The notes: generated from the sequence alone by a model not told the origin. A DNA stretch of 64,000 bases from Poriferisodalis sp965221945 (GCF_965221945.1 NZ_OZ244925.1:2232001-2296000); one strand, 5' to 3'; counted from the stretch's first letter, positions 33,880 to 41,783 are shown. Program-made: numbers and translations.

Positions 33880-34097
33880 CAATCTTCGCTCGCCGCACGA
33901 ACCATCTCCGGCGTGATCGGGCCGCTGTCAGTCCCGACCTCGAACCCGGGCACTCCCCGAGAGGCAGCTCCCGGGCGTTGCCGACAGCCGCGACGTGCCA
34001 ATTCCGACATGGCTGCCCCGATCGAGATACCCCGTTCCTGTGCCAGTGAGCGCGCGACGGCAAGCACGTCATCGTCCAGTTCCAGCGTCGTCCGCAT
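33876..34097 (-). CDS. vapB: VapB-type ribbon-helix-helix antitoxin
   Basis: 73 residues. It begins MRTTLELDDDVLAVARSLAQERGISIGAAMSELARRG, a classic ribbon-helix-helix start with a following helix. A flexible toxin-binding tail (FEVGTDSGPITPEMVRAASEDW) follows. Three 8-bp direct repeats lie just upstream. Operon with the VapC gene via GTGA overlap. Confidence 0.9.
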   Translation of the reverse strand: MRTTLELDDDVLAVARSLAQERGISIGAAMSELARRGCRQRPGAASRGVPGFEVGTDSGPITPEMVRAASEDW

Positions 34098-34101
34098 CGC
34101 G

Positions 34102-34125
34102 TCATCATAACATCACAACATCACA
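34102..34125. promoter_or_regulatory. Direct-repeat operator candidate upstream of vapBC
   Basis: AACATCAC occurs twice in tandem (34110-34117 and 34118-34125), preceded by a related GTCATCAT (34102-34109). The array ends five bases before the vapB start codon on the minus strand, the usual place of a VapB autorepression site. Confidence 0.6.
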
Positions 34126-34141
34126 GCCGACGGCACGCGGG

Positions 34142-34783
34142 CTAGTAGGCCGAGTCGCCCCAGGTCTCGTTGAAGACGATCTCTGAGAGCGGCAGGCGGT
34201 CGAGCTTGCGTGGGAACGGTGTGGATCGGTAGCCGACGGCGATGTGCGCTGCGGTGGCCACGCCCTCGGGGATGTCCAGCATCTCGGCGACCTGCGGCTC
34301 GTACATGCACAGCAGCGTCGTGAGTGCCGTGCCGAGGCCAGCTTCGCGGCAGCCGAGCAGGAAGTTCTGCACGGCCGGGTAGATCGAGCCGCCGCCCACG
34401 ACGCTGAGGCGGCCGAGCTCGGTGTCGGTCGGATGGACCCCGTCGATGTAGCCACAGGCCACGACAATGGCAGGCACCTCTGCGAAGTGCTCGGCGAAGT
34501 AGTCGGCGCTGTCCAGCAGGCGCTTCGCCTTGTCCCCGACAATCTCGATCTCGCCGGAACGAGCCAGCCCCAGGTACGCCTTCCACGGTTCCAGATACCA
34601 CTCCTGCAGTTGCCGCTTCTTCTCGTCATCTCGCACGACGATGAATCGCACTGGCTGGCGGTTGCCGCCCTGGGGTGCATGGCGTGCGTAGTCAAACGCA
34701 CGCTCCAACGTCTCATCGGACACCGGGTCGTCGGTGTAGTACCGTGTCGTCATCGACGTGAGTGCTGCTTCGCCTAGTTCCAT
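34142..34783 (-). CDS. Nitroreductase-family FMN oxidoreductase
   Basis: 213 residues. FMN-dependent NAD(P)H oxidoreductase fold. Landmarks: RYYTDDPVSDETLERAFDYARHAPQGGNRQPVRFIVVRD (phosphate-binding region with the R...P..GN-QP pattern), VGGGSIYPAVQNFLLGCREAGLGTALTT, and a C-terminal HIAVGYRSTPFP. The start ATG 34783 (MELGEAAL) is taken at the beginning of similarity; the frame runs 98 codons further upstream without it. The substrate may be nitro-compounds, quinones or a specific cofactor. Flanked by toxin-antitoxin and HNH genes. Confidence 0.88.
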   Translation of the reverse strand: MELGEAALTSMTTRYYTDDPVSDETLERAFDYARHAPQGGNRQPVRFIVVRDDEKKRQLQEWYLEPWKAYLGLARSGEIEIVGDKAKRLLDSADYFAEHFAEVPAIVVACGYIDGVHPTDTELGRLSVVGGGSIYPAVQNFLLGCREAGLGTALTTLLCMYEPQVAEMLDIPEGVATAAHIAVGYRSTPFPRKLDRLPLSEIVFNETWGDSAY

Positions 34784-34913
34784 GGGTTTCCTCGCTTGGC
34801 TGGGTCCGATCGGAGCCTGCCGACGCCCGAACCGAACGTCGATGGCGCGACAGTAGCCACGACACGACTCGTCGTCGGCTCCACCGGCAAGAGACGGGTC
34901 GGCAGCACGGGGC

Positions 34914-36056
34914 CTATTGCAATAGTGCGAGCACCTTGCGTTTGCCTTCGTCTCCGATCGGCTGAATTCCGCGATCGACGTCCCACACGCCAGTCGTTGC
35001 GTCGAGTGCCTCATAAATGTTGGCTGCCACTCGCCGGACGCCGTCAATGCCAGCCGGCCAGTTGTGGTCGTTCGCACACTCTTGGATCTCCACAGAGTTG
35101 GAATTGAAGTGACGAAGCCATCGCTTTACCGCATCAGGCGCCAGCAGCGAGTCAGCTTTCTTGCTATTGACGCTCCGCGTCGTCATGAGGAAGTTCTCGA
35201 TTTGCGACAGGCGCACCCTTGACCAGGGCATTACATGATCTAACGAACCACCGGTTGCGGGCAGCGGATCGCCTGTGAAGATGCAGCGTCCGTCTTGAAT
35301 CTGGACGAGACGCTCCCGCATCGCTGGCGGGGGCATGAGCCTCTCGCGGCCGAACAAGTGGGAATAGACGTCGTCGACCGGCAGCTTGAGCGTCTCATGG
35401 TTGAACCGCACGACCGCCTGAGCAAACCGGAACTCAACCAAGGGTCGAAGAATGCCCGCGAACTTTGTGAGGCTCTCAACAACGCCCGGGAGAAGCGTGA
35501 TGCCTGACTTGTCCAAAGTCGGGTCGTACAGGAACGGATCGGGATTGCCCGGCAGCTGCTGGAGATAACGCACCGGGTTCTTCAACAGGGATGCCCGGAC
35601 GCGCGCGAGCGCGGTCTCGTACTCTTCCTCCCACTCCAGGTGCCATTCGGAGTCCTTGATGCCGTGTTTGACAATGTCCAACGGCTTTTCTCGGAGATCT
35701 CCGCGGTGGTGGAATTTCAGCAACTTCCGGAGCCTGTGGACCTCCTGCATGACCTTCGTGTCATCGGCAGTCGTGCCGTCCCCGCGCCGCTTGCGTGCCG
35801 AACTCTGACGCAGTGTGACGTCGCCGTCAGGGCCTGCGTACGGGGTTGCGTGCTCCCAGTGGATTTCGAGGTAGCGCTCGGCCAGTTGAGTTCGAGTAAT
35901 CCCGGGAGCGTCGGTGTCGAGCCTCGGTGCCAGATCGAGCAACGTGAGAATCAGACCCAGCTTGTTGGTGCCCGTCATCGCAGCGCGATCGAGTATTTCA
36001 AGCACACCCTGAATTGGGTCCAGCCGCGCCGACGATCCGACGCTGGGGGAACTCAC
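34914..36056 (-). CDS. HNH endonuclease-domain protein, orphan
   Basis: 380 residues, family not recognised beyond the nuclease. The N-terminal 150 residues are helical and include a possible winged-helix (GITRTQLAERYLEIHWEHATP) and a basic stretch (SSARKRRGDG). The HNH-like site spans residues ~255-305: CIFTGDPLPATGGSLDHVMPWS followed by NFLMTTRSVNSKKAD, with the His and Asn residues in place, although only one Cys of the usual Zn pair is visible. By eye it is less GC-rich than neighbours. It lies 80 bases downstream of a small hypothetical gene with a coupled leader ORF and next to toxin genes. A role in phage defence or DNA processing is only a guess. Confidence 0.7.
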   Translation of the reverse strand: MSSPSVGSSARLDPIQGVLEILDRAAMTGTNKLGLILTLLDLAPRLDTDAPGITRTQLAERYLEIHWEHATPYAGPDGDVTLRQSSARKRRGDGTTADDTKVMQEVHRLRKLLKFHHRGDLREKPLDIVKHGIKDSEWHLEWEEEYETALARVRASLLKNPVRYLQQLPGNPDPFLYDPTLDKSGITLLPGVVESLTKFAGILRPLVEFRFAQAVVRFNHETLKLPVDDVYSHLFGRERLMPPPAMRERLVQIQDGRCIFTGDPLPATGGSLDHVMPWSRVRLSQIENFLMTTRSVNSKKADSLLAPDAVKRWLRHFNSNSVEIQECANDHNWPAGIDGVRRVAANIYEALDATTGVWDVDRGIQPIGDEGKRKVLALLQ

Positions 36057-36135
36057 TCAAGCGACCGTAACGCAAGTGCTCTCCCAACCAAGGAAGTACG
36101 GGCGCTGCGAAAGGGCAGGGAATGGCGCCCTGAGA

Positions 36136-36483
36136 TCATTCCACCGTTGGCGCGCGTCGGCCGACAGCGCGTGTGCAGAGATCGCAGATGCATTCGACCT
36201 GGCTGAGACGAGCAGGCGGGCACTCCATCTCGATGCCGAGATGGGCCATTTGCCCATTGAGTTCGCCGACCGTCAACGCTTGGTATCGATGACTCCTGCC
36301 GTCGGTGAGCTCCACATACGCGACCGGCCCGAAGTGGTACTCCAACTCACCCGATTCCTCGTCGACAAATTCGACGTCTCCCCACCACAGCTGGAATCCC
36401 ACGACGCCGATCGTGTCTCGCGGCGGAATCGAGATGCCTGTGTCGGACGTCGCCGCCGTTGCCTCAGTGTCGGAGCCAACCAT
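36136..36483 (-). CDS. Hypothetical protein with C-terminal Cys pairs
   Basis: 115 residues from the chosen ATG, which overlaps the stop of the 34-codon ORF before it (TGATG). The frame is also open from an ATG 13 codons earlier (36522), but the coupling makes 36483 more likely. The middle part is beta-like and aromatic (GVVGFQLWWGDVEFVD, YHFGPVAYVELTDGRSHRY). The C-terminus has ECPPARLSQVECICDLC, four cysteines that could bind zinc. No family recognised. Upstream of and in the same direction as the HNH nuclease gene. Confidence 0.6.
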   Translation of the reverse strand: MVGSDTEATAATSDTGISIPPRDTIGVVGFQLWWGDVEFVDEESGELEYHFGPVAYVELTDGRSHRYQALTVGELNGQMAHLGIEMECPPARLSQVECICDLCTRAVGRRAPTVE

Positions 36484-36587
36484 CACGCGACGTCTCGTGC
36501 CCGCGCCGAAGGTGTGAGCCATGCTTGAGCTCCATTCGAGACTTGACGCACCTGTTGATCGACGAAGCCTGCCTCGGGATCAGGCAT
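36483..36587 (-). CDS. 34-residue leader ORF with a very strong ribosome site
   Basis: Short ORF starting ATG 36587 (MPDPEAGFVDQQVRQV) and ending in TGATG with the next gene. The sequence GAGGAGG stands eight bases before the start, the best ribosome site in this part of the window. The peptide is hydrophilic, without signal or membrane segment. It may be a real small protein or a leader whose translation opens the next start codon. Confidence 0.5.
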   Translation of the reverse strand: MPDPEAGFVDQQVRQVSNGAQAWLTPSARARDVA

Positions 36588-36675
36588 TGTCATCACCTCC
36601 TCGGATCCGCCTGAGTGTCGCCACGGGGTGCGACATCCACCTCGAAGCCACCGACCGCGAACGGAAGAGAACGAA

Positions 36676-36704
36676 GTGCGGCCACACCTCGACTGGAGCC
36701 GCAC
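36676..36704 (-). terminator. Terminator-like hairpin after the DUF4153-like gene
   Basis: GTGCGGC and GCCGCAC form perfect 7-bp arms, 15 bases apart. On the minus strand it is followed by TTCGTTCTCTTCCG, a pyrimidine-rich tail. It lies 89 bases after the stop of the membrane-protein gene and before the leader ORF, so it should separate the two units. The rest of 36588-36792 shows nothing clear. Confidence 0.55.
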
Positions 36705-36792
36705 TAGATCCCAAACAATAGAAGAAGCGAGCTGCAGACGGCGGAGACGGGGAAGGCCGAGTGGGCCGTGTGCATGAGCTGGCAGACGCGCC

Positions 36793-38133
36793 CTACGCGA
36801 AGCCGAAGATCGGCGGGAAGGCCACGACTATCACCGCAGCCCACGCGGCGTAGACGCCGAAGTGGACGGTCTGCCAGCGCACGATGTCGGCGAACGGTCG
36901 GCGTCGGCGCAACAACCGGGCATAGAGCCACGTCGTGCCAGCCAGGTTGACCAGGAGAATGAGGTTCATGCCCAGTACCGCAGCCCGGTTGGGGCTCCAG
37001 CCGTATTGGGCGATTCGACCGATGATCACTACCAGGACCAGCAGGTCGGTGATGAGTGCAGAGCCGGCCAGCACCGTCTGCAAGATGTCGAATCCCTCGA
37101 GCGGGGCATCGGGGCGCCGAGCCGAGGCCGAATACAGGATGAGCGCCAGGACCAGAGCCACCAGCACGTTGAAGAAGAAGAGCACCTCGCGATCTCCATG
37201 GATGATCTGTCGACGAAACTGGGTGACCACGAGGAACACCAGCAGCATGGCTGCGAACAATGGCGTGAAGAGACGGGACAGCACCGGTGCCACGCCCGAC
37301 ACCACGCCACCGCGTTCCTCGGCGAGCCAGGCCGCGACGACGACTGCGCCAGCCGCACCGCACGGCAAGAGCCACAAGCTCGCGAAGTCCGTGACGTCGA
37401 CTCCGATGGCCCAAAACGCCCAGACCGTGGCAGTGACAAACACGCCTCCGCCGAGGGCGATCAGCACGTACCAGACAAACCACTCGCCGGTGAATCGCAC
37501 GTAGCCCATCCGCCGCTGTGACGACCGCCATTCGCCGCCGGTGTACGCAACACCGACAACAAGCCACAACAGCGCAAGCAGGTGCATCATCGCGAGGATG
37601 TCGGTGGAGCCACCCTCGTCGAACGGGTATGCATTGACGACTGCCGCCAGCGCCCCAAAGACCGCGGCGAGTGCGACAACCGCCCGAATCGGCGGTCGGC
37701 GCAGCCATACGAACCAACCCGCTAACGCCGGCAGCACCAGGAAGCCGATGTTTCGGCCGTAGAAGCTGCCTGTGTCGGAAGGGTCGGTCAGTCCGAAACC
37801 GAATGCCTCCGGCAGCCGGATCGCAATGGCTGCAACGCACGCGAACACCGCCATCACGACGAAGCCGCGACGACCCTCGACCAGCGCGACCGCAGCGCCC
37901 GGCGCTTCAGGCACCGGTTCAGCGAGATCGTCGCTGGGCATGTCCCAAAGCCCCGCAAAATGCTCCCGTGCGAACGCCTGCACCGCCGGATCGTTCGCCG
38001 CCAGACGCCTCACCGCGATCAGGAACGTCTCATCCTCCGCCAGGCCTGCCTCGCGCAGCGCTCCAATCTCGTCCCCAAGCCGGAGTTCCAGTTGGCGGCT
38101 GTTGATGGCCTCTAGTCCATCTGAGTCAGGCAT
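36793..38133 (-). CDS. Multi-pass membrane protein, DUF4153-like
   Basis: 446 residues. A soluble helical N-terminus of ~85 residues (EIGALREAGLAEDETFLIAVRRLAANDPAVQAF-like) precedes about ten hydrophobic segments. The segment containing FFFNVLVALVLALILYSA and the terminal LVNLAGTTWLYARLLRRRRPF are like DUF4153 proteins. No catalytic motif is seen. Function unknown. Divergent from the phosphoribosyltransferase gene; a strong palindrome lies between them. Confidence 0.65.
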   Translation of the reverse strand: MPDSDGLEAINSRQLELRLGDEIGALREAGLAEDETFLIAVRRLAANDPAVQAFAREHFAGLWDMPSDDLAEPVPEAPGAAVALVEGRRGFVVMAVFACVAAIAIRLPEAFGFGLTDPSDTGSFYGRNIGFLVLPALAGWFVWLRRPPIRAVVALAAVFGALAAVVNAYPFDEGGSTDILAMMHLLALLWLVVGVAYTGGEWRSSQRRMGYVRFTGEWFVWYVLIALGGGVFVTATVWAFWAIGVDVTDFASLWLLPCGAAGAVVVAAWLAEERGGVVSGVAPVLSRLFTPLFAAMLLVFLVVTQFRRQIIHGDREVLFFFNVLVALVLALILYSASARRPDAPLEGFDILQTVLAGSALITDLLVLVVIIGRIAQYGWSPNRAAVLGMNLILLVNLAGTTWLYARLLRRRRPFADIVRWQTVHFGVYAAWAAVIVVAFPPIFGFA

Positions 38134-38218
38134 CTAACGGGGCGGATTCCGGAAGACTTCACGCTTCCGTCCGCTTCCAGACACGCTTGTCAGCGTATGC
38201 CGGGTTGTGGGCAGGCGA

Positions 38219-38253
38219 GCGTGCACTCGGTCGTGTGCGAACCGGGTGCACGC
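38219..38253. promoter_or_regulatory. 13-bp stem palindrome in divergent promoter region
   Basis: GCGTGCACTCGGT and ACCGGGTGCACGC (8 perfect pairs, one G-T, 4 more) flank a 9-base loop in the 164-base space between the divergent membrane-protein and phosphoribosyltransferase genes. The symmetry and divergent position suggest a repressor site or a 5'-UTR hairpin for the plus-strand gene. Confidence 0.5.
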
Positions 38254-38297
38254 GCCTAGCGTGCTGACACGACAGTGGCGACGGCCTGGGAGGGCGC

Positions 38298-38804
38298 GTG
38301 AGCGAGGCGACGGACGCTGAAGAACGCGAAGTGATGGACTGGCGGCGCTACGGCACCGCCGTGCGGGAGCTGGCGCAGATGATCGCTGACGACGGCTACC
38401 GGCCCGAGATGATCCTGGCCATTGCGCGGGGCGGGCTGTTCTGCGCTGGCTCGCTGGGCTATGCCCTGTCGGTCAAGAACATCTACGTCATGAACTGCGA
38501 GTACTACACCGGCGTGGACGAACGCCTCGAAGTGCCGATCATGCTGCCGCCCACGCCCGATCTCGTCGACCATCGCGACTCGGACATCCTCATCGCCGAC
38601 GATGTCGCCGACACCGGCCACACGCTCAAGATGGTGTACGACTTCTGCCTGCCGCGAGTGCGCAGCGTCCGCACCGCAGTGCTGTACGAAAAGCCCTGGT
38701 CCACGGTCAGCTGCGACTGGGTGTGGCGCCACACCGACCAGTGGATCAACTTCCCCTGGTCGACCGAGTCGCCGATTGTCACTGACGAGCAGGCTCGGGC
38801 CTGA
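38298..38804 (+). CDS. Phosphoribosyltransferase-family protein
   Basis: 168 residues, type I PRTase fold. The PRPP-binding motif is ILIADDVADTGHTL near residue 98. ILAIARGGLFCAGSLGYALS near residue 42 forms the loop region seen in xanthine/hypoxanthine-guanine PRTases, and the C-terminal hood has DQWINFPWS. GTG start with GGGAGG shortly before. The substrate base is not certain; XGPRT-like by overall pattern. Confidence 0.88.
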   Translation: MSEATDAEEREVMDWRRYGTAVRELAQMIADDGYRPEMILAIARGGLFCAGSLGYALSVKNIYVMNCEYYTGVDERLEVPIMLPPTPDLVDHRDSDILIADDVADTGHTLKMVYDFCLPRVRSVRTAVLYEKPWSTVSCDWVWRHTDQWINFPWSTESPIVTDEQARA

Positions 38805-38887
38805 GCTCGACGCGACCGTCACCGGGCGCCTCCACTGGCGCCAGCCGCCCGCCAAGACGTATCGGCGAACGCGAATTCATCCTGCTC

Positions 38888-40054
38888 ATGGCGCTGGCAA
38901 GCGCCATGGCGGCCATCGCCATCGACACGCTGCTCCCGGCATTCGAGCAGATGCGTCCTGCGTTCGGTCTCAGCGCCGACTCCACGCAACTGTCGCTGAC
39001 GCTCACGCTGTTCTTCGCCGGCATGGCGGTGGGCACCCTCTTCTATGGCCCGCTCGCCGACGCCATCGGTCGCAAGCCGCTGCTGTTCTTCAGCTTGGGG
39101 CTCTATGCCGTGGCAGCCGTGGTGGGCGCCTTGGCCCCATCGCTGGAGGTGCTGCTGGCCAGCCGATTCGTATGGGGCGTTGCCGCAGCAGGCCCGCGCA
39201 CACTCACCCAGGCCATCGTGCGAGACCGCTTCAGCGGCACCGCCATGGCCCGGGCGATGACGCTCATCCAGACCGTGTTCTTCCTGGGGCCCATCCTGGC
39301 CCCGATCCTCGGCAAGGGCCTCGTGGCGCTGGGGTCGTGGCGCTACACCTTGCTCTTCGGCGCAGCGAGCGCAGGCGTGCTGGCGCTGTGGTCGCTGCGG
39401 CTGCCCGAGACGCTCGCGGATGAGAACCGCAGGCCGCTGAGCTTCGCCACCACGCTCGCCGGCTTCCGCAGCGTGATCGCAAACCGCACGACCCTCGGGT
39501 ACACGCTGGCAGTCACGTTCGGATTCGGCGCGCTCTTCTCGTTCCTTGCCAGCTCAGAACTCATCTTCGTCGACGTCTATGGGCGGCCGAGCTGGTTCGT
39601 TCCGTACTTCTCCACGATGAGCGCAATCGCCGCAGGCGTGTCGATCGCCAACAACCAGATGCTGCGCCGGGTTGAAGCGCGCCCGCTTGCACTCGTTGCC
39701 GGCGTCGCTTTCACGGCGACCTCGGGTGCGCTGCTGGCTGTCACTGCCGCATCTGGCGGTCTGCCCAGGATCGGAGTGTGGATCTTGCTGTTCAGCCTGG
39801 CGAACGCTGCGATGATCGGGTTCTTTCCCGTCGCCATCAGCCTCGCGCTCGAACCGATGGGCGCACTGGCGGGCACGGCTGCTGCAGTCGTGGGTTTCTG
39901 CTCGACCGGGCTGGGCGCATTGCTCGCTGCGATCACCGATCGAGCGATCGCCGGCGACGTGATGCCGATTGGCGTGAGCTACTTCGTCTATGGCGTCCTG
40001 GCCCTCGCCTGCCAGCTGTGGGCACGGCGCGCATCTGGGCGTGCCCGCTTCTGA
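38888..40054 (+). CDS. MFS transporter, Bcr/CflA-like
   Basis: 388 residues from the first ATG. Drug-resistance-type 12-TM exporter with AIDTLLPAFEQM in TM1, motif A GPLADAIGRKPLLFF near residue 58 and RFVWGVAAAGPRTLTQAIVRDRF near residue 97, the Bcr/CflA pattern. The frame is open upstream and in-frame codons encode a basic-hydrophobic lead-in (GEREFILL) that looks like the true start of TM1, but no ATG, GTG or TTG is found between the stop at 38783 and ATG 38888. A CTG at 38801 is the only near-start. A mobile-element-like repeat lies just after the stop. Confidence 0.85.
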   Translation: MALASAMAAIAIDTLLPAFEQMRPAFGLSADSTQLSLTLTLFFAGMAVGTLFYGPLADAIGRKPLLFFSLGLYAVAAVVGALAPSLEVLLASRFVWGVAAAGPRTLTQAIVRDRFSGTAMARAMTLIQTVFFLGPILAPILGKGLVALGSWRYTLLFGAASAGVLALWSLRLPETLADENRRPLSFATTLAGFRSVIANRTTLGYTLAVTFGFGALFSFLASSELIFVDVYGRPSWFVPYFSTMSAIAAGVSIANNQMLRRVEARPLALVAGVAFTATSGALLAVTAASGGLPRIGVWILLFSLANAAMIGFFPVAISLALEPMGALAGTAAAVVGFCSTGLGALLAAITDRAIAGDVMPIGVSYFVYGVLALACQLWARRASGRARF

Positions 40055-40090
40055 CCTCGGTTGCAGCCTGCTGGAGCCCGCCGACACTGC

Positions 40091-40229
40091 GGGGCAGCGC
40101 GGATAGGTGACGTCTCGGAAAGTTGCTGTCACGCCTTCTTTGTGCAAATTTGCCGTCTGTGGCGGCATTTCTGCGCAAAGTCCAGGCCGCCGGGGCTGCC
40201 GGGCATCGCCGCCTATCCGCTAAGGCTCT
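40091..40229 (+). repeat. MITE/REP-like element, copy 1
   Basis: 139-bp unit. Inner terminal repeats GCGGATAGG (40099-40107) and CCTATCCGC (40212-40220) are inverted. Left of these is GGGGC-rich sequence, right is TAAGGCTCT, both shared with copy 3. The most conserved part is an internal hairpin: CTTTGTGCA (40138-40146) pairs with TGCGCAAAG (40172-40180), then TGCCG with CGGCA. No protein is encoded. It fills the gap between the convergent MFS and CDF genes and its end touches the CDF stop codon. Confidence 0.92.
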
Positions 40230-41146
40230 TAAGTGCGTGGGCGGGAGCTGTCCCGATCCAGGTGGTGGTCTTCGGTGCAGTCGGCCTCGGAGCGCTCGAG
40301 CTGCAATGTGAGATGCGAGATGCCGTGCCGATCCTTCGCAATCGCCCGCAGATCGCTGAGCAACCGGTCGGCATCGGCGCCGAGTTCGGGATCGGTGACC
40401 ACATGGGCGCTCATCTGCACGTAGCCCGACGTCACCATGCGCACGTGGATGTCGTGCATCACCGTGACGCCCGCCACTCCCTCCATGTCCGAGCAGAGCG
40501 CATCCATGTCGAGATCCGAGGGCACGCCGTCGATCAGCACCCCGAACACCGACGTGGCGAGCTTCCACGAGCTGATCACCACGAGCACCACGATCACGAT
40601 GCTCAGTGCGGGGTCGACCCACCACCAGCCGGTCAGCAAGATGATCGCCGCCGAGACGATCACAGCGACCGAAACCAAGAGGTCGGCGAGCACGTGGCGG
40701 AACGCTGCCTCCACGTTGAGATTGCGGGTCGATCCTGAGCGCAACAGCAGGGCCGCTGCGGCATTGCTGGCGAGCGCAATGCCGCCAATCACCAGCACCC
40801 AGCCCGCTTCGACCTCGACCGGGTTGCCCCGAAAGCCGTCCAGGAACCGCAGTGCCGCCGACCAGCCGATCCACACCGCCACCGCCCACAGCGCAACTGC
40901 GTTGACCGCTGCCGCCAGCACTTCGGCCCGCTCGAAGCCGAACGTGCGCTTGACCGAGGCCGGCTTGCGTGCGGCCCAGGAGGCCAGCAGAGCCAATCCG
41001 ATGGCGGCACTGTCGGTGAAGGCGTGACCGGCGTCGGCGAGCAGCGCCAGGCTGCCCGACAGCGCAGCACCGAAGACCTCGAACCCGGCGATGGCGAGTG
41101 TCAGCCCAAACGCCACGGCCAATCGCCGACGAGACACCTCGCGCAA
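40229..41146 (-). CDS. Cation diffusion facilitator (zinc exporter-like)
   Basis: 305 residues, six hydrophobic segments, CzcD/ZitB-type metal:H+ antiporter. Metal-site motifs are DAGHAFTDS in TM2 and HVLADLLVS in TM5, with the cytosolic ferredoxin-like domain after residue 205 (HDIHVRMVTSGYVQMSAHVV). The start codon is uncertain. TTG 41146 is the first canonical one, but in-frame codons upstream read HQHHHD, the His-rich N-terminus usual in this family, reachable only from a CTG at about 41181. It lies downstream of zur and znuC on the same strand; export and import genes side by side. Confidence 0.88.
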   Translation of the reverse strand: MREVSRRRLAVAFGLTLAIAGFEVFGAALSGSLALLADAGHAFTDSAAIGLALLASWAARKPASVKRTFGFERAEVLAAAVNAVALWAVAVWIGWSAALRFLDGFRGNPVEVEAGWVLVIGGIALASNAAAALLLRSGSTRNLNVEAAFRHVLADLLVSVAVIVSAAIILLTGWWWVDPALSIVIVVLVVISSWKLATSVFGVLIDGVPSDLDMDALCSDMEGVAGVTVMHDIHVRMVTSGYVQMSAHVVTDPELGADADRLLSDLRAIAKDRHGISHLTLQLERSEADCTEDHHLDRDSSRPRT

Positions 41147-41170
41147 GTCGTGATGATGCTGGTGTGAGAT

Positions 41171-41203
41171 GCAATTCAGCCTATGACGGGCGTGCTGAAT
41201 TGC
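41171..41203. promoter_or_regulatory. 10-bp perfect inverted repeat upstream of the CDF gene
   Basis: GCAATTCAGC (41171-41180) and GCTGAATTGC (41194-41203), 13 bases apart, lie in the 127-base space between zur and the CDF gene. It may be an operator giving the exporter its own control, or a hairpin ending the zur transcript; no T-tract follows. Confidence 0.5.
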
Positions 41204-41273
41204 CGGGCACGGGCCTGGTTGTGACGCAGTTTTCTTGGCATTCAGCCGCAGCGCACAGCTTCAGCGGCCAGCC

Positions 41274-41783
41274 TCAGCGCACAGCCTCGCAGTCGCCACA
41301 CCGTCCGTAGAGGTCCAGGTTGTGGCGCAATGGCATAAAGCCTGATTCGCGCGCGGCAGCAGCGAGCGCATGGTCGATGCGGACCTCGGTCTCGCTGTCC
41401 AGCTCGATGTCAGAGATCGCTCCGCAGCTCACGCAGATCAGGTGATGGTGATGACCCAGCAGCGATTCGGCCAGCTCGAAGTAGGCGCGCTCGCCTCCGG
41501 TTTCAAGGCGCTGCACGATCCCGCATCGCTCGAGCGCCTCCAGGTTTCGATACGCCGTGCTGCGGGCCAGATCGGGCACCATCGACTCGATGTCGGGGAG
41601 CCGAACCGGCCTGGCCGCACGCGCCAGCGCTTCCACCAATCGACGTCGGCCGTCGGTGTAGCGCTGATCGGCGTCTCGCAGTCGCGCCGCAACACTGTCG
41701 TGCAACTCGCCGAGATCCCTCGACCACGTGTCGGCTTCATTGGGCTGCTTGGCCACGGCCGCTTCCGCGGCCTGTCCTGTCAC
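41274..41783 (-). CDS. zur: Fur-family metalloregulator, probably Zur
   Basis: 169 residues. Winged-helix domain (TDGRRRLVEALARAARPVRLPDIES, STAYRNLEALERCGIVQRLE) then the metal/dimer domain with HHHHLICVSCGAI and a terminal YGRCGDC, the paired CxxC motifs of structural zinc. Assigned to zinc rather than iron because of its operon with znuC and the neighbouring znuA/znuB. GTG 41783 overlaps the znuC stop by four bases, which fixes the start; the longer open frame upstream runs inside znuC. Likely represses zinc import through the operator at 42667-42681. Confidence 0.9.
   Translation of the reverse strand: MTGQAAEAAVAKQPNEADTWSRDLGELHDSVAARLRDADQRYTDGRRRLVEALARAARPVRLPDIESMVPDLARSTAYRNLEALERCGIVQRLETGGERAYFELAESLLGHHHHLICVSCGAISDIELDSETEVRIDHALAAAARESGFMPLRHNLDLYGRCGDCEAVR

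Noticed and set aside
40123..40311. Short ORF inside repeat element copy 1 (also seen in copies 2 and 3)
   Set aside because: The three copies place the ORF in different lengths and contexts and it lacks a ribosome site; the conservation follows the hairpin, not codons.
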